Assembly: GCA_022820665.1 (NCBI GenBank)
Contig: JAJEFB010000034.1
Coordinates: forward strand, 48,626-112,625
DNA length: 64,000 nt
DNA from: Anaerolineae bacterium
GTDB taxonomy: Bacteria; Chloroflexota; Anaerolineae; Aggregatilineales; Phototrophicaceae
Direction: 5' to 3'
Part shown: in pieces, positions 35,928-44,608 of the stretch
Numbering within the stretch: the stretch's first letter is position 1
Layout of the letters: each line of letters opens with the position of its first letter
Notes under the pieces: model-generated
The model's database searches: none
Seen by the model: the letters and a program-made list of their open reading frames with translations, nothing else
What the model was told of the DNA's origin: nothing
Translations under genes and position numbers: made by a program

Positions 35928-35980
35928 ACCGAACTGACGGGCGGGGGCAAGCAGTTTCCCGCTTGTTCAGTTCGGTTTTT
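35928..35980 (+). terminator. intrinsic terminator after the universal stress gene
   Basis: A 10-bp outer stem (35928-35937 and 35967-35976) encloses a second GC stem (35941-35945 and 35958-35962) and is followed by TTTTT. It also separates this gene from the convergent DUF402 gene. Confidence 0.82.
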
Positions 35981-35986
35981 CCGTCC

Positions 35987-36457
35987 CTATGAGATCTCGT
36001 CAAAGGGCGGCAAGCGCAAGCGCACCATTTCTTGAATTTCCTGGACGGCCTTTCGCGCCGTCCTCCGCTCTTTTTCCGACAGGTTTAGGGCAGCAAATTC
36101 TTCTTCGTCGAGCAGAAGCGTCCTCCCGTCTGGATAGACAAAGACATCGAGACAGAGGTCCTCCGCCGCGATCCAGTCCGAGCCAAACTGCGGGGGGCGG
36201 GTGATATTGCAATACCATCCTTTGAGTCGCTTGTCCCGACCGTCACTCACGCGGAAAACATTGAACCAGCGATCGCGGAAGAACCATTCGCGGAAGACAT
36301 CGCCGCGTCGCAATTGGACATAGCCCAGGTCACGGTCGGCTAAGCCGAACTCGGCTTCGACACAGACATACGCTCCGCAATTCTTGCGCAGCAGGCCCTG
36401 GTAGGACAATTCGTGCTTGCCCCGCGCATCGCGCTTGATGATTGTGATAGCAGTCAT
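35987..36457 (-). CDS. DUF402 domain protein (FomD/Ntdp-like)
   Basis: The 156-residue protein shows the DUF402 pattern: a basic strand region, WFFRDRWFNVFRV, then GWYCNITRPP and DLCLDVFVYPDGRTLLLDEEEF. The acidic residues in the last two are the metal-binding residues of the family. Characterised relatives hydrolyse nucleoside di/triphosphates or cytidylyl-phosphonates. The start ATG overlaps the stop of the thiamine pyrophosphokinase gene by one base (TGATG), so the pair is an operon. A phosphohydrolase acting on a nucleotide is likely; the substrate is not known. Confidence 0.82.
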   Translation of the reverse strand: MTAITIIKRDARGKHELSYQGLLRKNCGAYVCVEAEFGLADRDLGYVQLRRGDVFREWFFRDRWFNVFRVSDGRDKRLKGWYCNITRPPQFGSDWIAAEDLCLDVFVYPDGRTLLLDEEEFAALNLSEKERRTARKAVQEIQEMVRLRLPPFDEIS

Positions 36458-37107
36458 CAGGCGCGGCCGCGGGTATGTATGACGAGCAACAAGCCGCTGC
36501 GGAGCTCGAGACCGGCGCTATCACAGCGCATGACATTGCTGATGCCGCGCGCCGGTCCAAACTCGAGCGATTCATCACGCAGAGGATACTTGAGCCCGCG
36601 GCTGGTGATGCCGCTGGCTTTCCCGCCCAGCGGGATCAGCGAAATTGTGTCGCCGATACGCCCTTCAATGTTGTGTGTACCCGGTCGCAGGAGCCGGATA
36701 TTCTGCTCGCCGTCGACCAACTCGATTTGAATATCTCGCAGATCCGGCAGCGCCAGCAAATGCACATTCGCCAGCGTTTGATCGAAGCGGCCGCCCAGAG
36801 CGCCCAAGACAACAATCGCGCTGGCGCCTTTGTCGGCGCACCATCGCAGCGCCAGTTCCAGATCGGTTTCATCCTTTTCCATTGGGAAGCGCAAGATCTC
36901 GGCACCGGCGGCGCTAAACTCCTCTAGCTGCTCCGCGCTGAGCGAATCCAGGTCGCCGATGATCGTCTGCGGCGCGAGACCCAATTTCAGCGCATTAAGC
37001 GCGCCGCCGTCCGCAGCCAGTATATGAGCGGCGCCCGTCTCTTCCAGCGTCCGCCTCACCATGGTTCCATCTTTAGCCAGACCGTTGGCAATAAGGAGAA
37101 TCCGCAA
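36457..37107 (-). CDS. thiN: thiamine pyrophosphokinase
   Basis: This enzyme transfers pyrophosphate from ATP to thiamine to form the cofactor TPP. Diagnostic segments are LAADGGALNAL, the Asp-rich TIIGDLDSL, KDETDLELALRW, LGALGGRFDQTLANVHLL, and the C-terminal LEFGPARGISNVM region. The full length of 216 residues fits bacterial TPK. No TPP riboswitch was seen upstream. It is translationally coupled to the DUF402 gene downstream. Confidence 0.9.
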   Translation of the reverse strand: MRILLIANGLAKDGTMVRRTLEETGAAHILAADGGALNALKLGLAPQTIIGDLDSLSAEQLEEFSAAGAEILRFPMEKDETDLELALRWCADKGASAIVVLGALGGRFDQTLANVHLLALPDLRDIQIELVDGEQNIRLLRPGTHNIEGRIGDTISLIPLGGKASGITSRGLKYPLRDESLEFGPARGISNVMRCDSAGLELRSGLLLVIHTRGRA

Positions 37108-37429
37108 ATCGCGCGTCCTTTCTGGAATGCTACTGCGCTATTACAGCGTGACCATGTTACCATTCACGAGAAGCTGGTCAAAGGTTGCGCGAATTCGCCA
37201 GTGCAATCCCATCAAGCCTGCAACTTAGCTACGAGTAAGCTCGGGTTTAACCACCGAGTACACCGAGGGGCGAGCCAGCGGCTCGCCCGTACACGAATCG
37301 ACGTGGTTGTAAATGGTGTTTTTCGGGCGACCCAAGGGTCGCGTAGACATAGACCTTCGGTCGCCCCTACCGACTGTCATATGGTTGTTGTTCTGTATTT
37401 CAACCGACTTCGGTACTCTAGCTACAGGG
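37108..37429. repeat. mosaic of dispersed repeats C, A and D
   Basis: The spacer upstream of hyuB carries, in order, a short repeat C (ttaaccaccgagtacaccga near 37249-37268), the repeat-A palindrome GGGCGAGCC-AGC-GGCTCGCCC (37268-37288), and a repeat-D segment with gaatcgacgtggttgtaaat and gggcgacccaagggtcgcgt (to about 37370). The remainder shows no gene. Confidence 0.65.
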
Positions 37430-37457
37430 TTGCCTTAAGGCTTTACTGCGCTAGTAT
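37430..37457 (+). promoter_or_regulatory. sigma70-type promoter candidate for hyuB
   Basis: TTGCCT (37430-37435) and TAGTAT (37452-37457) are 16 bp apart, 35 bp before the hyuB start codon. Each box has one or two mismatches to consensus. Confidence 0.45.
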
Positions 37458-37492
37458 GTGTTTAACCGGTCTAAGGTGAGGGACGATGCGCG

Positions 37493-39055
37493 ATGACGGT
37501 TGACGCCATCAGTTTGGAAGTCTTCAAGAATCAATTTGCCGCGGTGGCCGAAGAGATGGGCGTGACATTGCGGCGCGCCAGCTTCAGCCCAAACATCCGC
37601 GAGCGGCTCGACTTTAGTTGCGCGGTATTCGATTCGGGGGCGCGCATGATTGCGCAGGCAGCGCATATCCCGGTTCATCTGGGCAGCATGCCGGCATCAG
37701 TGGCGGCCGCGGTCGAAGAATTTGAGGAGTTTTTCCCCGGCGATGTCATCGTCTTGAACGATCCTTACCACGGCGGCACGCATCTCCCCGATATCACTAT
37801 GATCTCGCCTGTTTTCGCCGGGGGCGATCTTTGCTACTTCGTCGCCAGCCGCGCCCACCACGCCGATGTCGGCGGCATGTCGCCCGGCTCCTTGCCCTTG
37901 AGCAGCGAGCTGTACCAAGAGGGCGTCATTATCCCCCCGCTGAAGCTGCGCTTGAGCGGCTGGACAAACGAGGGCGCTTTGGCGTTAATCGTGGCCAACA
38001 GTCGCGATCCCAAAGAGCGTTTGGGCGACATTGAAGCGCAGCTGGCCTCGCACCGCGTGGGCGAAAACCGGCTAAGCGACATGATGATCAATCATGGCGT
38101 GGAAAGCACCATTGAACACGCTGAAGCCTTGCTCGAGTATTCGCGAAAAATGACCGAAGCGGTGATTGACGGCATACCTGACGGCATTTATCGCTTCCGC
38201 GACGCCATGGAAGGCGACGGGCAGAATGAGTTTGAAATCCCAATCAAGGTGGCGGTGACAGTACGCGGACGGGAGATGACAGTCGATTTCGCCGGCAGCG
38301 CGCCACAGGTTGCCGGCAATGTCAACGCCGTGACCGCCATTGTGGAGTCGGCGACTTGGTATTGTGTGCGCCTGTTGGCCAGCCAGGATGTGCCGGTCAA
38401 CCACGGCTGCTTCCAGCCTGTGCGGGTGATCACGCCGTCAGGGAGCGTATTGAACCCGCGCTTCCCGGCAGCCGTGGTGGTCGGCAATACGGAAACGAGC
38501 CAGCGCGTGGTCGATACGGTGCTGGGCGCCTTGGCGGGCGCCTTGCCGGATGCCATTCCAGCGGCGTCGCAAGGCACCATGAACAATTTCGCCGTGGGCG
38601 GCTTGGTCGACGGCGCTCAATTCGTCTATTACGAGACACTGGGCGGCGGTCACGGCGGCTCGAGCGCGGGTCCTGGTCTATCCGGGCGGCAGTGCCACAT
38701 GACCAATACGCTGAATACGCCGGTGGAAGCGCTCGAGTACAGCTTGCCGATGCGCATTCGACGTTGTGAGTTGCGTGAAGGCAGCGGCGGGATGGGTCGC
38801 AATCGTGGCGGGGACGGCATCATACGCGAATATGAGTTCTTGGCGCCGGCGCGGATTACCATCAGTTCCGAACGGCGGTTGCAGCCGCCCTATGGCAGCC
38901 AGGGCGGCGCGCCGGGACAATGCGGGGTCAATACGATCCTACGCCGGGGGGAGCCGGAGATCGTCGGCGGCAAAGACACGGCGCAACTGGAGGCGGGCGA
39001 TCGGGTCATCATCGCGACGCCCGGCGGCGGTGGCTGGGGAGTCGCGGACAGCTAG
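37493..39055 (+). CDS. hyuB: hydantoinase B/oxoprolinase family protein
   Basis: The protein matches the B-type subunit of ATP-dependent N-methylhydantoinase, acetone carboxylase and 5-oxoprolinase. Characteristic blocks are ISLEVFKNQFAAVAEEMGVTLRRASFSPNIRERLDFSCAVFD, IVLNDPYHGGTHLPDITMISPVF, SRAHHADVGGMSPGS, and the ending GAPGQCGVNTILRRGEPE. It ring-opens cyclic amides together with HyuA. A GGTGAGGG site lies about 10 bases upstream. Its expected partner hyuA (39775) is on the same strand but is separated by an opposite-strand heat-shock gene and a terminator. Exact substrate unknown. Confidence 0.88.
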   Translation: MTVDAISLEVFKNQFAAVAEEMGVTLRRASFSPNIRERLDFSCAVFDSGARMIAQAAHIPVHLGSMPASVAAAVEEFEEFFPGDVIVLNDPYHGGTHLPDITMISPVFAGGDLCYFVASRAHHADVGGMSPGSLPLSSELYQEGVIIPPLKLRLSGWTNEGALALIVANSRDPKERLGDIEAQLASHRVGENRLSDMMINHGVESTIEHAEALLEYSRKMTEAVIDGIPDGIYRFRDAMEGDGQNEFEIPIKVAVTVRGREMTVDFAGSAPQVAGNVNAVTAIVESATWYCVRLLASQDVPVNHGCFQPVRVITPSGSVLNPRFPAAVVVGNTETSQRVVDTVLGALAGALPDAIPAASQGTMNNFAVGGLVDGAQFVYYETLGGGHGGSSAGPGLSGRQCHMTNTLNTPVEALEYSLPMRIRRCELREGSGGMGRNRGGDGIIREYEFLAPARITISSERRLQPPYGSQGGAPGQCGVNTILRRGEPEIVGGKDTAQLEAGDRVIIATPGGGGWGVADS

Positions 39056-39070
39056 AGCCAACGGCAAGAA

Positions 39071-39102
39071 AAAGTCCCGTCTTCTATAGAAGACGGGACT
39101 TT
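39071..39102. terminator. bidirectional terminator between hyuB and hsp20
   Basis: A perfect 32-bp palindrome, each arm aaagtcccgtcttcta, lies between two convergent genes. It has A-tracts on the left and T-residues on the right, so it can terminate transcription from both sides. Confidence 0.88.
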
Positions 39103-39119
39103 CGATTACGTCGTCTGAC

Positions 39120-39560
39120 TTAGTTGCTGGCGCCACTCACCGTGACCGGGATCTGACGCGGCTTGGCATCTTCAGCCTTGGGCACGGCGACGCTCAGGAC
39201 ACCGTTTTCGAAGCCGGCCTCCACAGCATCGCCGTTGACCGGGATCGGGAAGCGCAGGCTGCGGCTGAACTTGCCGACGCGCCGCTCGCGGATCAGGACG
39301 CGCCTGCTTTCGTCGTTGGATTCCGATGTGGTTTCGGCGCTGATGGTCAGCAGGTCGTCGTGAATGTTGACGCTGATATCCTCAAGGCTGACGCCGGGCA
39401 GGTCGGCGCGGACGATGTAGCGCTCTTCGTTTTCCTCGACATCGAGGGCGAGGCCGAAACTACGATTGCCGAATTCGTTGGCTGCGCCGAGCAGTGGGCG
39501 ATGGTCGCCAAAGATATCGTCGATCAGACGAAAATAGGGGTTGCGGGTTCTGACTAGCAT
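39120..39560 (-). CDS. small heat shock protein (Hsp20/alpha-crystallin)
   Basis: ATP-independent holdase chaperone. The alpha-crystallin domain spans about residues 40-135 with YIVRADLPGVSLEDISVNIHDDLLTISAE, RRVGKFSRSLRFPIPVNGDAVEAGFENGVLSVAVPKAE, containing the typical A-x-x-x-n-GVL motif. A short C-terminal tail contains the I-x-V-like element QIPV used for oligomer contacts. The start at 39560 is chosen because AAGGAG lies eight bases upstream; an open frame extends 15 residues farther. It is inserted between hyuB and hyuA on the opposite strand. Confidence 0.92.
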   Translation of the reverse strand: MLVRTRNPYFRLIDDIFGDHRPLLGAANEFGNRSFGLALDVEENEERYIVRADLPGVSLEDISVNIHDDLLTISAETTSESNDESRRVLIRERRVGKFSRSLRFPIPVNGDAVEAGFENGVLSVAVPKAEDAKPRQIPVTVSGASN

Positions 39561-39774
39561 TTTGATTTCTCCTTCTGTTGAAGTCTGTGTTGCGCTTACT
39601 GACATCTATAGCCTAAGCCCGCAACGTAGGAAAAATAAAAACAGGGTATTGGAAAGGCAATAGAGGAACGTAAAAACGACGTAAGCGCCCTTTCCGCGGG
39701 ACCGCATTTCGCTATTCGCGCGTCAATGTTATGATTGAAGCCATGACTTACAGGTATGAGAATTGGACACGTTG

Positions 39775-41754
39775 ATGCAGGCGGGCGTTGATATTGGGGG
39801 AACTTTCACAGATCTGGTTTTGAGCGACCGAGGGCGATTGCGCATCCACAAACTGCTCAGTTCGCCACAGAATCCAGCCCAATCCATGCTCGAGGGGCTG
39901 GAGATTATTGCGCCCGGCGGCATATCCGCTCTGACACAGGTCGCGCACGGGTCGACCGTCGCGACAAACGCCATTCTGGAGCGCAAGGGCGCGCGTTCCG
40001 CTTTGATCACGACCGCGGGATTCCGCGATGTCTTGTTCATCGGTCGCCAGGAGCGGCCCGCCCTCTACGATCTGCATCCAAAGATTCCGCCGCCATTGAT
40101 CCCGCGCGAGCGCTGCTATGAAGTGCCGGAGCGTCTGGATTTCCGCGGCGAGTTGTTGCAAGCGCTGGATATGGACGCGCTGGATTCGGTGCTGGATCAG
40201 ATCAAGCATGACGGCGTCGATTCGATTGCCGTGTGCCTGCTATTCAGCTACGTCAATGACCGGCACGAGCGAAGGATCAAGCGGCGGATCCTTGAGCGGG
40301 GCATTGTCAAGGAGGCGTGGCAGATCGTGCTGTCGTCGCAGGCGCTGCCGGAATTCCGCGAGTATGAGCGCGCCAGCACAATCGCGCTCGAGGCATACGT
40401 GCGGCCGGTCATGTCCGGTTACATCGGTCGGCTCGAAGCGGAATTGCCGCGACAGACCTCTTTGCGCATCATGAAGTCGGACGGCGGCGTGATGCGCGCG
40501 AGCCGGGTGCGAGAGCAAGCCATTCACACGGCTTTGAGCGGACCTGCGGCCGGGGTCATGGGCGCTTTTTATGTGGCGAAAACAGCCGGTTTTGACAAGG
40601 TAATCACGCTGGATATGGGCGGCACCTCGACCGATGTGGCCTTGATCGACGGTCGACCGCAGCCGAGAGCGGAATCGTCGATTGACGACCTGCCATTGCG
40701 CCTGCGGATGCTGGATATAGAGACGATTGGGGCGGGAGGCGGCTCGATCGCGCGGGTGGACGCCGGGGGCGCGCTGCGCGTCGGTCCGGAGTCCGCTGGC
40801 GCCAGTCCCGGACCCGTCGTTTACGGCGGGGGCGGCGAGCAGGTGACGCTCAGCGATGCCAATGCCATCCTGGGCAGGCTGGACGCCGATCACTTTCTCG
40901 GCGGGAAAATGGCGCTCGATCTGGGTGCCGGCATTCAAGCGATGGACGGGCTGGCGCGACAGATCGGCTTCAATACCATCGCCACAGCCAAGGGCGTCGT
41001 GGATATCGCCAACGTCAATATCGATCGGGCGATTCGCCGCGTTTCAATCGCTCGCGGTCACGACCCGCGCGATTTTACGCTGGTGGCATTTGGCGGCGCG
41101 GGACCGCTGCACGCCTGCGAAGCGGCCGACCGTCTGGATATACCGCGCGTGCTGATTCCGCATACGCCGGGCGTTTTGTGCGCCCTGGGTCTTTTGATCG
41201 CCGATGTCGCTGTCGATTACAGCCAGTCGGTGATGAGCTTGGCGACGCCGGAAAGCGTAGCCGATCTGGAAGAGCGCCAGGGGTCGCTCCTCAAACAAGC
41301 GCAGGGGGAATTGCGACAGGAAGAAATGAGCGAGGAGGACATGCGCTTCGCTGTCACGGTTGATATGCGCTATCGGGGACAAGCCTACGAGCTTAACCTG
41401 CCCTTCTCGACCACATTGGATCAAGATTTCCACGACTTGCACGAAGCGACATATGGCCACGCCTTGCGCTCGCGGGAGGTCGAAATCGTAAATTTACGCG
41501 TACAAGGGATCGGCATCGTCCAGAAACCGGAGATCAGATTCCAGGAATCGCGAGCTAATGTCGCGCTGCCCTTCGCGGAAAAAGAATCGCCCCTGGGCGG
41601 GACGATCAGGTTATTTCGCCGTGAAGCGCTGGAGGCCGGCGGCGCTTTTTCCGGCGAGGCTTTGGTCTTCCAAATGGACAGCACCACCTATGTGCCGCCG
41701 GGCTGGGGGGCGTCGGTCGATGGCTACTTGAATATATTGCTGCGCCGAGGCTGA
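39775..41754 (+). CDS. hyuA: hydantoinase A/oxoprolinase family protein
   Basis: The A-type subunit with an actin-like ATPase fold. The N-terminal phosphate-binding motif VDIGGTFTDLVLSDRG follows the start, then VAHGSTVATNAILERKGA, the central ALSGPAAGVMGAFYVA and LDMGGTSTDVALIDG, and AIGAGGGSIARVD-like (ETIGAGGGSIARVDAGG). Together with HyuB it would hydrolyse a cyclic amide using ATP. The ATG at 39775 is listed; a TTG at 39763 has a slightly better-placed purine run and would add four residues. Nearly abuts, tail to tail, the RidA-family gene. Confidence 0.88.
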   Translation: MQAGVDIGGTFTDLVLSDRGRLRIHKLLSSPQNPAQSMLEGLEIIAPGGISALTQVAHGSTVATNAILERKGARSALITTAGFRDVLFIGRQERPALYDLHPKIPPPLIPRERCYEVPERLDFRGELLQALDMDALDSVLDQIKHDGVDSIAVCLLFSYVNDRHERRIKRRILERGIVKEAWQIVLSSQALPEFREYERASTIALEAYVRPVMSGYIGRLEAELPRQTSLRIMKSDGGVMRASRVREQAIHTALSGPAAGVMGAFYVAKTAGFDKVITLDMGGTSTDVALIDGRPQPRAESSIDDLPLRLRMLDIETIGAGGGSIARVDAGGALRVGPESAGASPGPVVYGGGGEQVTLSDANAILGRLDADHFLGGKMALDLGAGIQAMDGLARQIGFNTIATAKGVVDIANVNIDRAIRRVSIARGHDPRDFTLVAFGGAGPLHACEAADRLDIPRVLIPHTPGVLCALGLLIADVAVDYSQSVMSLATPESVADLEERQGSLLKQAQGELRQEEMSEEDMRFAVTVDMRYRGQAYELNLPFSTTLDQDFHDLHEATYGHALRSREVEIVNLRVQGIGIVQKPEIRFQESRANVALPFAEKESPLGGTIRLFRREALEAGGAFSGEALVFQMDSTTYVPPGWGASVDGYLNILLRRG

Positions 41755-41758
41755 TGGG

Positions 41759-42235
41759 CTAATCGATAGCAACTATGGCCTCAATTTCGACTGGCATGTT
41801 AAAGGGCAGCGCAGCCATGCCGACAGCCGAGCGAGCATGTGCGCCGCGCTCGGCATAGAGCGTCAGAATCAGATCGGAAAAGCCGTTGATCACAGCAGGC
41901 TGTTGCATGAAATCGGGCGCGCAATTGACCATACCGTACACGCGCAGCCAGGCGCTGATACGATCGAGGTCGCCCAGTTCGCGCTGGAGGCTGCCGAGCA
42001 CAGACAATCCCACGAGCTTGGCTGCCTCGTAGCCCTGTTCCACAGACAAATCGACGCCGACCTTGCCAAAGGGACCCGCCAGCGAGCCATCGTCATTCTG
42101 TGGACCGTGACCGGAGATGTAGGCTTGTCCATCGTAGACCCGGACAAAAGAAAAGGGCAGCTTGACACCAGCCGGCACTTTGATCGGCGGCGGCAACCGC
42201 AAGCCCATATTGGCGAGTTGCTCTTCGATTCGCAT
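41759..42235 (-). CDS. RidA/YjgF/UK114-family protein
   Basis: A ~158-residue protein with the YjgF fold: FVRVYDGQAYISGHGPQND near the N-terminus, a helix rich in SVLGSLQRELGDLDRI, and the C-terminal ARSAVGMAALPFNMPVEIEAIVAI, which includes the conserved Arg and Glu. RidA enzymes deaminate reactive enamine/imine intermediates. The longer N-terminus is typical of a distinct subgroup found near hydrolases. ATG 42235 is preceded by AAGGAG eight bases away. It is convergent with hyuA, which may hint at shared metabolism of nitrogenous ring compounds. Confidence 0.85.
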   Translation of the reverse strand: MRIEEQLANMGLRLPPPIKVPAGVKLPFSFVRVYDGQAYISGHGPQNDDGSLAGPFGKVGVDLSVEQGYEAAKLVGLSVLGSLQRELGDLDRISAWLRVYGMVNCAPDFMQQPAVINGFSDLILTLYAERGAHARSAVGMAALPFNMPVEIEAIVAID

Positions 42236-42485
42236 CGGACGCGCTCCTTTCATCTTCAGGTTTTAGTCTACCCCCCTCAATCCCCCCATATCAATGGAGG
42301 GAAGCTGGTTTCCATACTTGCATCAACGCGAGTTTTCTAATGATAAGTGTCGATAACTGCTGTTTTCAAGCGAAGTCGCGTGCCGATCAAGCCTTGTAGG
42401 ACCCCTTGGCATGTGTCAAGCAGGGGCACCGGTTATCGGCTACAATGACCGACAAATCAAGCTATCGGACCAAGAATCCTGAACC

Positions 42486-43592
42486 ATGGGCGGCGAAGAC
42501 GACCTGCTACGCGCGATTGAACACATGAAAAGCGGCGACCCCCAAGCGGCGGCGGCATTGTTGCGGGTGGCGGTTGATGACCCCGATCTCGACGGACACG
42601 GCCGCGCCGTCGCTTGTATTTGGCTGGCGGAAACGGATGATGACATTGCCTTCAAGATTCGCTGCCTGGGACAAGCCCTGCAACACGAGCCGGGGAACTT
42701 CCAGGTTCAGGGGAAACTCGATCAATTGCGGGCCCGGCAGTTGCAGCGACGCTCAGACGCGTCAGCCTTAACAGCGTCCCCGTCCAGCGTCCGCATAGCA
42801 CAAGCGCCCCTGGTCCTGGGCATCGACGGCGGCGTCAATGGCAGGGGCAGCGGCATCTTCGTCAATCGCGAGGGCTTGGTCGCCACAACCGCAAACGTGG
42901 TCGGGAGCGCGCTGGAAGTCGTCGTCGCCCTTCACGGCTCGCAGACTGTGCCGGGTCAGGTGCTGCGCCGCTATCCGGAGAGCGACCTGGCTTTGATACA
43001 GACGCCGGTCGCGCTGGGCAGTCTTGACGCGCTGGAAAACAGTCCGGTCGTCATCGCGAAGGAAGCGGTCACCGCCCTGGCGTACAATGGCGCAAAGATA
43101 CGCGGGGCTGTAGAAGATCCCGGTGAAGGCGCGCGTCAAGGGTGGCTGCGAACGAGCATCTTAATCGCCATGTCGCCCGACGCCGGCGGGAACCCGCTAA
43201 CCGACGGTCGGGGGCATGTCCTGGGATTGTTGACGCGCAACGCCGATCATGACCGGGGCAGCGCCTGGGCGCTCAGCCTGGCGCATATTCTGACCCTGGC
43301 AGAGCAAACTGCCCAGGAGTACCGCTTGCTGCCGCATGCCGCGACTTGCGGCGCTTGCGGCTGCCGGGCGGGGGCGGGGCATTACGGCGGGCGATATTGC
43401 GAGACCTGCGGCGCGCGATTGCCGTCAGCGGGCGTCTCGGCGCTGGATCCGCCCGATTTTGAGCGCCTGGCGCAGATCTACGGCGAGAATCAGAGCATGC
43501 CCTGCCAGGGCTGCGGCGCCCAAGCCGGCTATTACGCGGGACAGTGCCTGCGCTGTTCCCATGAACTGGCGCCCGGATCCCTGACAGCATGA
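42486..43592 (+). CDS. inactive trypsin-like domain protein with two zinc ribbons
   Basis: An N-terminal helical repeat region (about 1-85, TPR-like, AIEHMKSGDPQAAAALLRVAV) precedes a trypsin-like beta-barrel (about 105-275). The catalytic triad positions read Asn137 (VATTANVVG, normally His), Asp167 (ESDLALIQ) and Ala233 (SPDAGGNPL, normally Ser), so only the Asp remains. The C-terminus has CGACG...YCETCGA and CQGCGA...CLRCSHE, two CxxC-CxxC zinc ribbons. This looks like a pseudoprotease adaptor or peptide-binding protein. There is no signal peptide, so it is probably cytoplasmic. The YbjN-like gene follows after 15 nt, probably as an operon. Confidence 0.72.
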   Translation: MGGEDDLLRAIEHMKSGDPQAAAALLRVAVDDPDLDGHGRAVACIWLAETDDDIAFKIRCLGQALQHEPGNFQVQGKLDQLRARQLQRRSDASALTASPSSVRIAQAPLVLGIDGGVNGRGSGIFVNREGLVATTANVVGSALEVVVALHGSQTVPGQVLRRYPESDLALIQTPVALGSLDALENSPVVIAKEAVTALAYNGAKIRGAVEDPGEGARQGWLRTSILIAMSPDAGGNPLTDGRGHVLGLLTRNADHDRGSAWALSLAHILTLAEQTAQEYRLLPHAATCGACGCRAGAGHYGGRYCETCGARLPSAGVSALDPPDFERLAQIYGENQSMPCQGCGAQAGYYAGQCLRCSHELAPGSLTA

Positions 43593-43607
43593 GGCGGAAG
43601 TGAAGGC

Positions 43608-44081
43608 ATGGGACGCTTATTCAGTCGCGGTGGGCGAGACAAAGACGAAGCCAGCGATCCGCTGGCGGCGGCAGCGCTTGCGGTGGAGCATATCCTGGCG
43701 CAGATCGGCGTCGACGCGGCGGCAGCGCGGATGGATGTTGAAAGCGGCTTCGGCTGGAACTTCCTGCGCGGTTCGGCGCTGATTGAAGTTTATCTGTCGC
43801 CGGAGGAGCGCGGCTACTTGCAGGTGCTGGCGCCGATCATGCACTTGCCGCCGAGCAATCTGCTGGCGCTGTATCGGCGGTTGCTGGAGCTCAACCTGGA
43901 ATTGACCAATGCGGCACTGGGCGTACATGAGGACCTGGTCTATTTGTATCACGAGCGGCTGCTGGAGGGGCTGGACGCGGGCGAGGCGGATGTGATCATT
44001 CGGCGGCTGGCGCGGGTCGCGGATGAGTTGGATGACGCGCTGGTGGTGGAGTTTGGGGGGCGGTTGTATGGGCAGGGGTGA
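43608..44081 (+). CDS. YbjN/T3SS-chaperone-like fold protein
   Basis: The 157-residue protein has an alpha/beta pattern with VEHILAQIGVDA near the start, then YLQVLAPIMHLPPSNLLALYRRLLELNLELTNAALGVHEDLVYLYHERLLEGLDAGEADVIIRRLARVADELDDAL. That second half closely follows the YbjN / class I secretion-chaperone fold (LLxLN, fg/aL, vyl, D..L). No type III secretion genes are present. In a neighbourhood with a pseudoprotease-zinc ribbon protein it is likely a binding partner or adaptor, but this is inference only. Confidence 0.65.
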   Translation: MGRLFSRGGRDKDEASDPLAAAALAVEHILAQIGVDAAAARMDVESGFGWNFLRGSALIEVYLSPEERGYLQVLAPIMHLPPSNLLALYRRLLELNLELTNAALGVHEDLVYLYHERLLEGLDAGEADVIIRRLARVADELDDALVVEFGGRLYGQG

Positions 44082-44122
44082 TTAGCCGAACTTTACAAGG
44101 AACTCCCTGATTCTGTTATCAG

Positions 44123-44605
44123 CTATTTTGCGGGAACGCATTCGTTGTATACAAGATCGATGATGTGTTGCGCATCACTGAAATAGGATTGCAAATTGCT
44201 CAGTGAAATATAGACGTCGTCTCCGTGCGCGATTTTGTTTCGATTGTTCACAATACTATCCAATGAATCACCTAGTTTTCCTTGCGTAGTGTCTCTAAGA
44301 TTCTTTCTCCATTCTTCACTGAATTTTCCGATCAGGCTTAGCAGTTCACTTCGTCTGAGCGCTCTGTTAATACGTAGCTGTTCTTTGACGAAATTGCCTA
44401 TGGGAACGTCATGGGTGACTGCACTTACATATTCTTTGAGAATGGTCTGAACGGCAAACTCAACGTATACATACGAACGCACACACAAATATGCCACAAA
44501 TCCGGACTTGATTTCTTCGTCAATGATTTCGTTCTCTTGGAGTAAAATCGCCTTTTCAAATAGGCGATCAAGCGTGTCTTTCCTTTCAACGATGTCGGTG
44601 TGCAT
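44123..44605 (-). CDS. HEPN-domain protein (RiboL-PSP/MAE_28990-like), putative ribonuclease toxin
   Basis: An all-helical 160-residue protein carrying the HEPN signature R-N-x3-H as NNRNKIAHGD (Arg122 to His127). Upstream is a helix with RSYVYVEFAVQTILKEYV, where an acidic residue sits on the first core helix as in other HEPN families. HEPN proteins with this motif are usually metal-independent RNases in defence and toxin systems. It lies immediately after the DUF262 gene: stop TAA, then TTG, then ATG. The ATG at 44605 is chosen. The pair forms a closed two-gene operon with AT-richer DNA than its flanks. Family membership is confident; toxicity is inferred. Confidence 0.78.
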   Translation of the reverse strand: MHTDIVERKDTLDRLFEKAILLQENEIIDEEIKSGFVAYLCVRSYVYVEFAVQTILKEYVSAVTHDVPIGNFVKEQLRINRALRRSELLSLIGKFSEEWRKNLRDTTQGKLGDSLDSIVNNRNKIAHGDDVYISLSNLQSYFSDAQHIIDLVYNECVPAK

Positions 44606-44608
44606 CAA

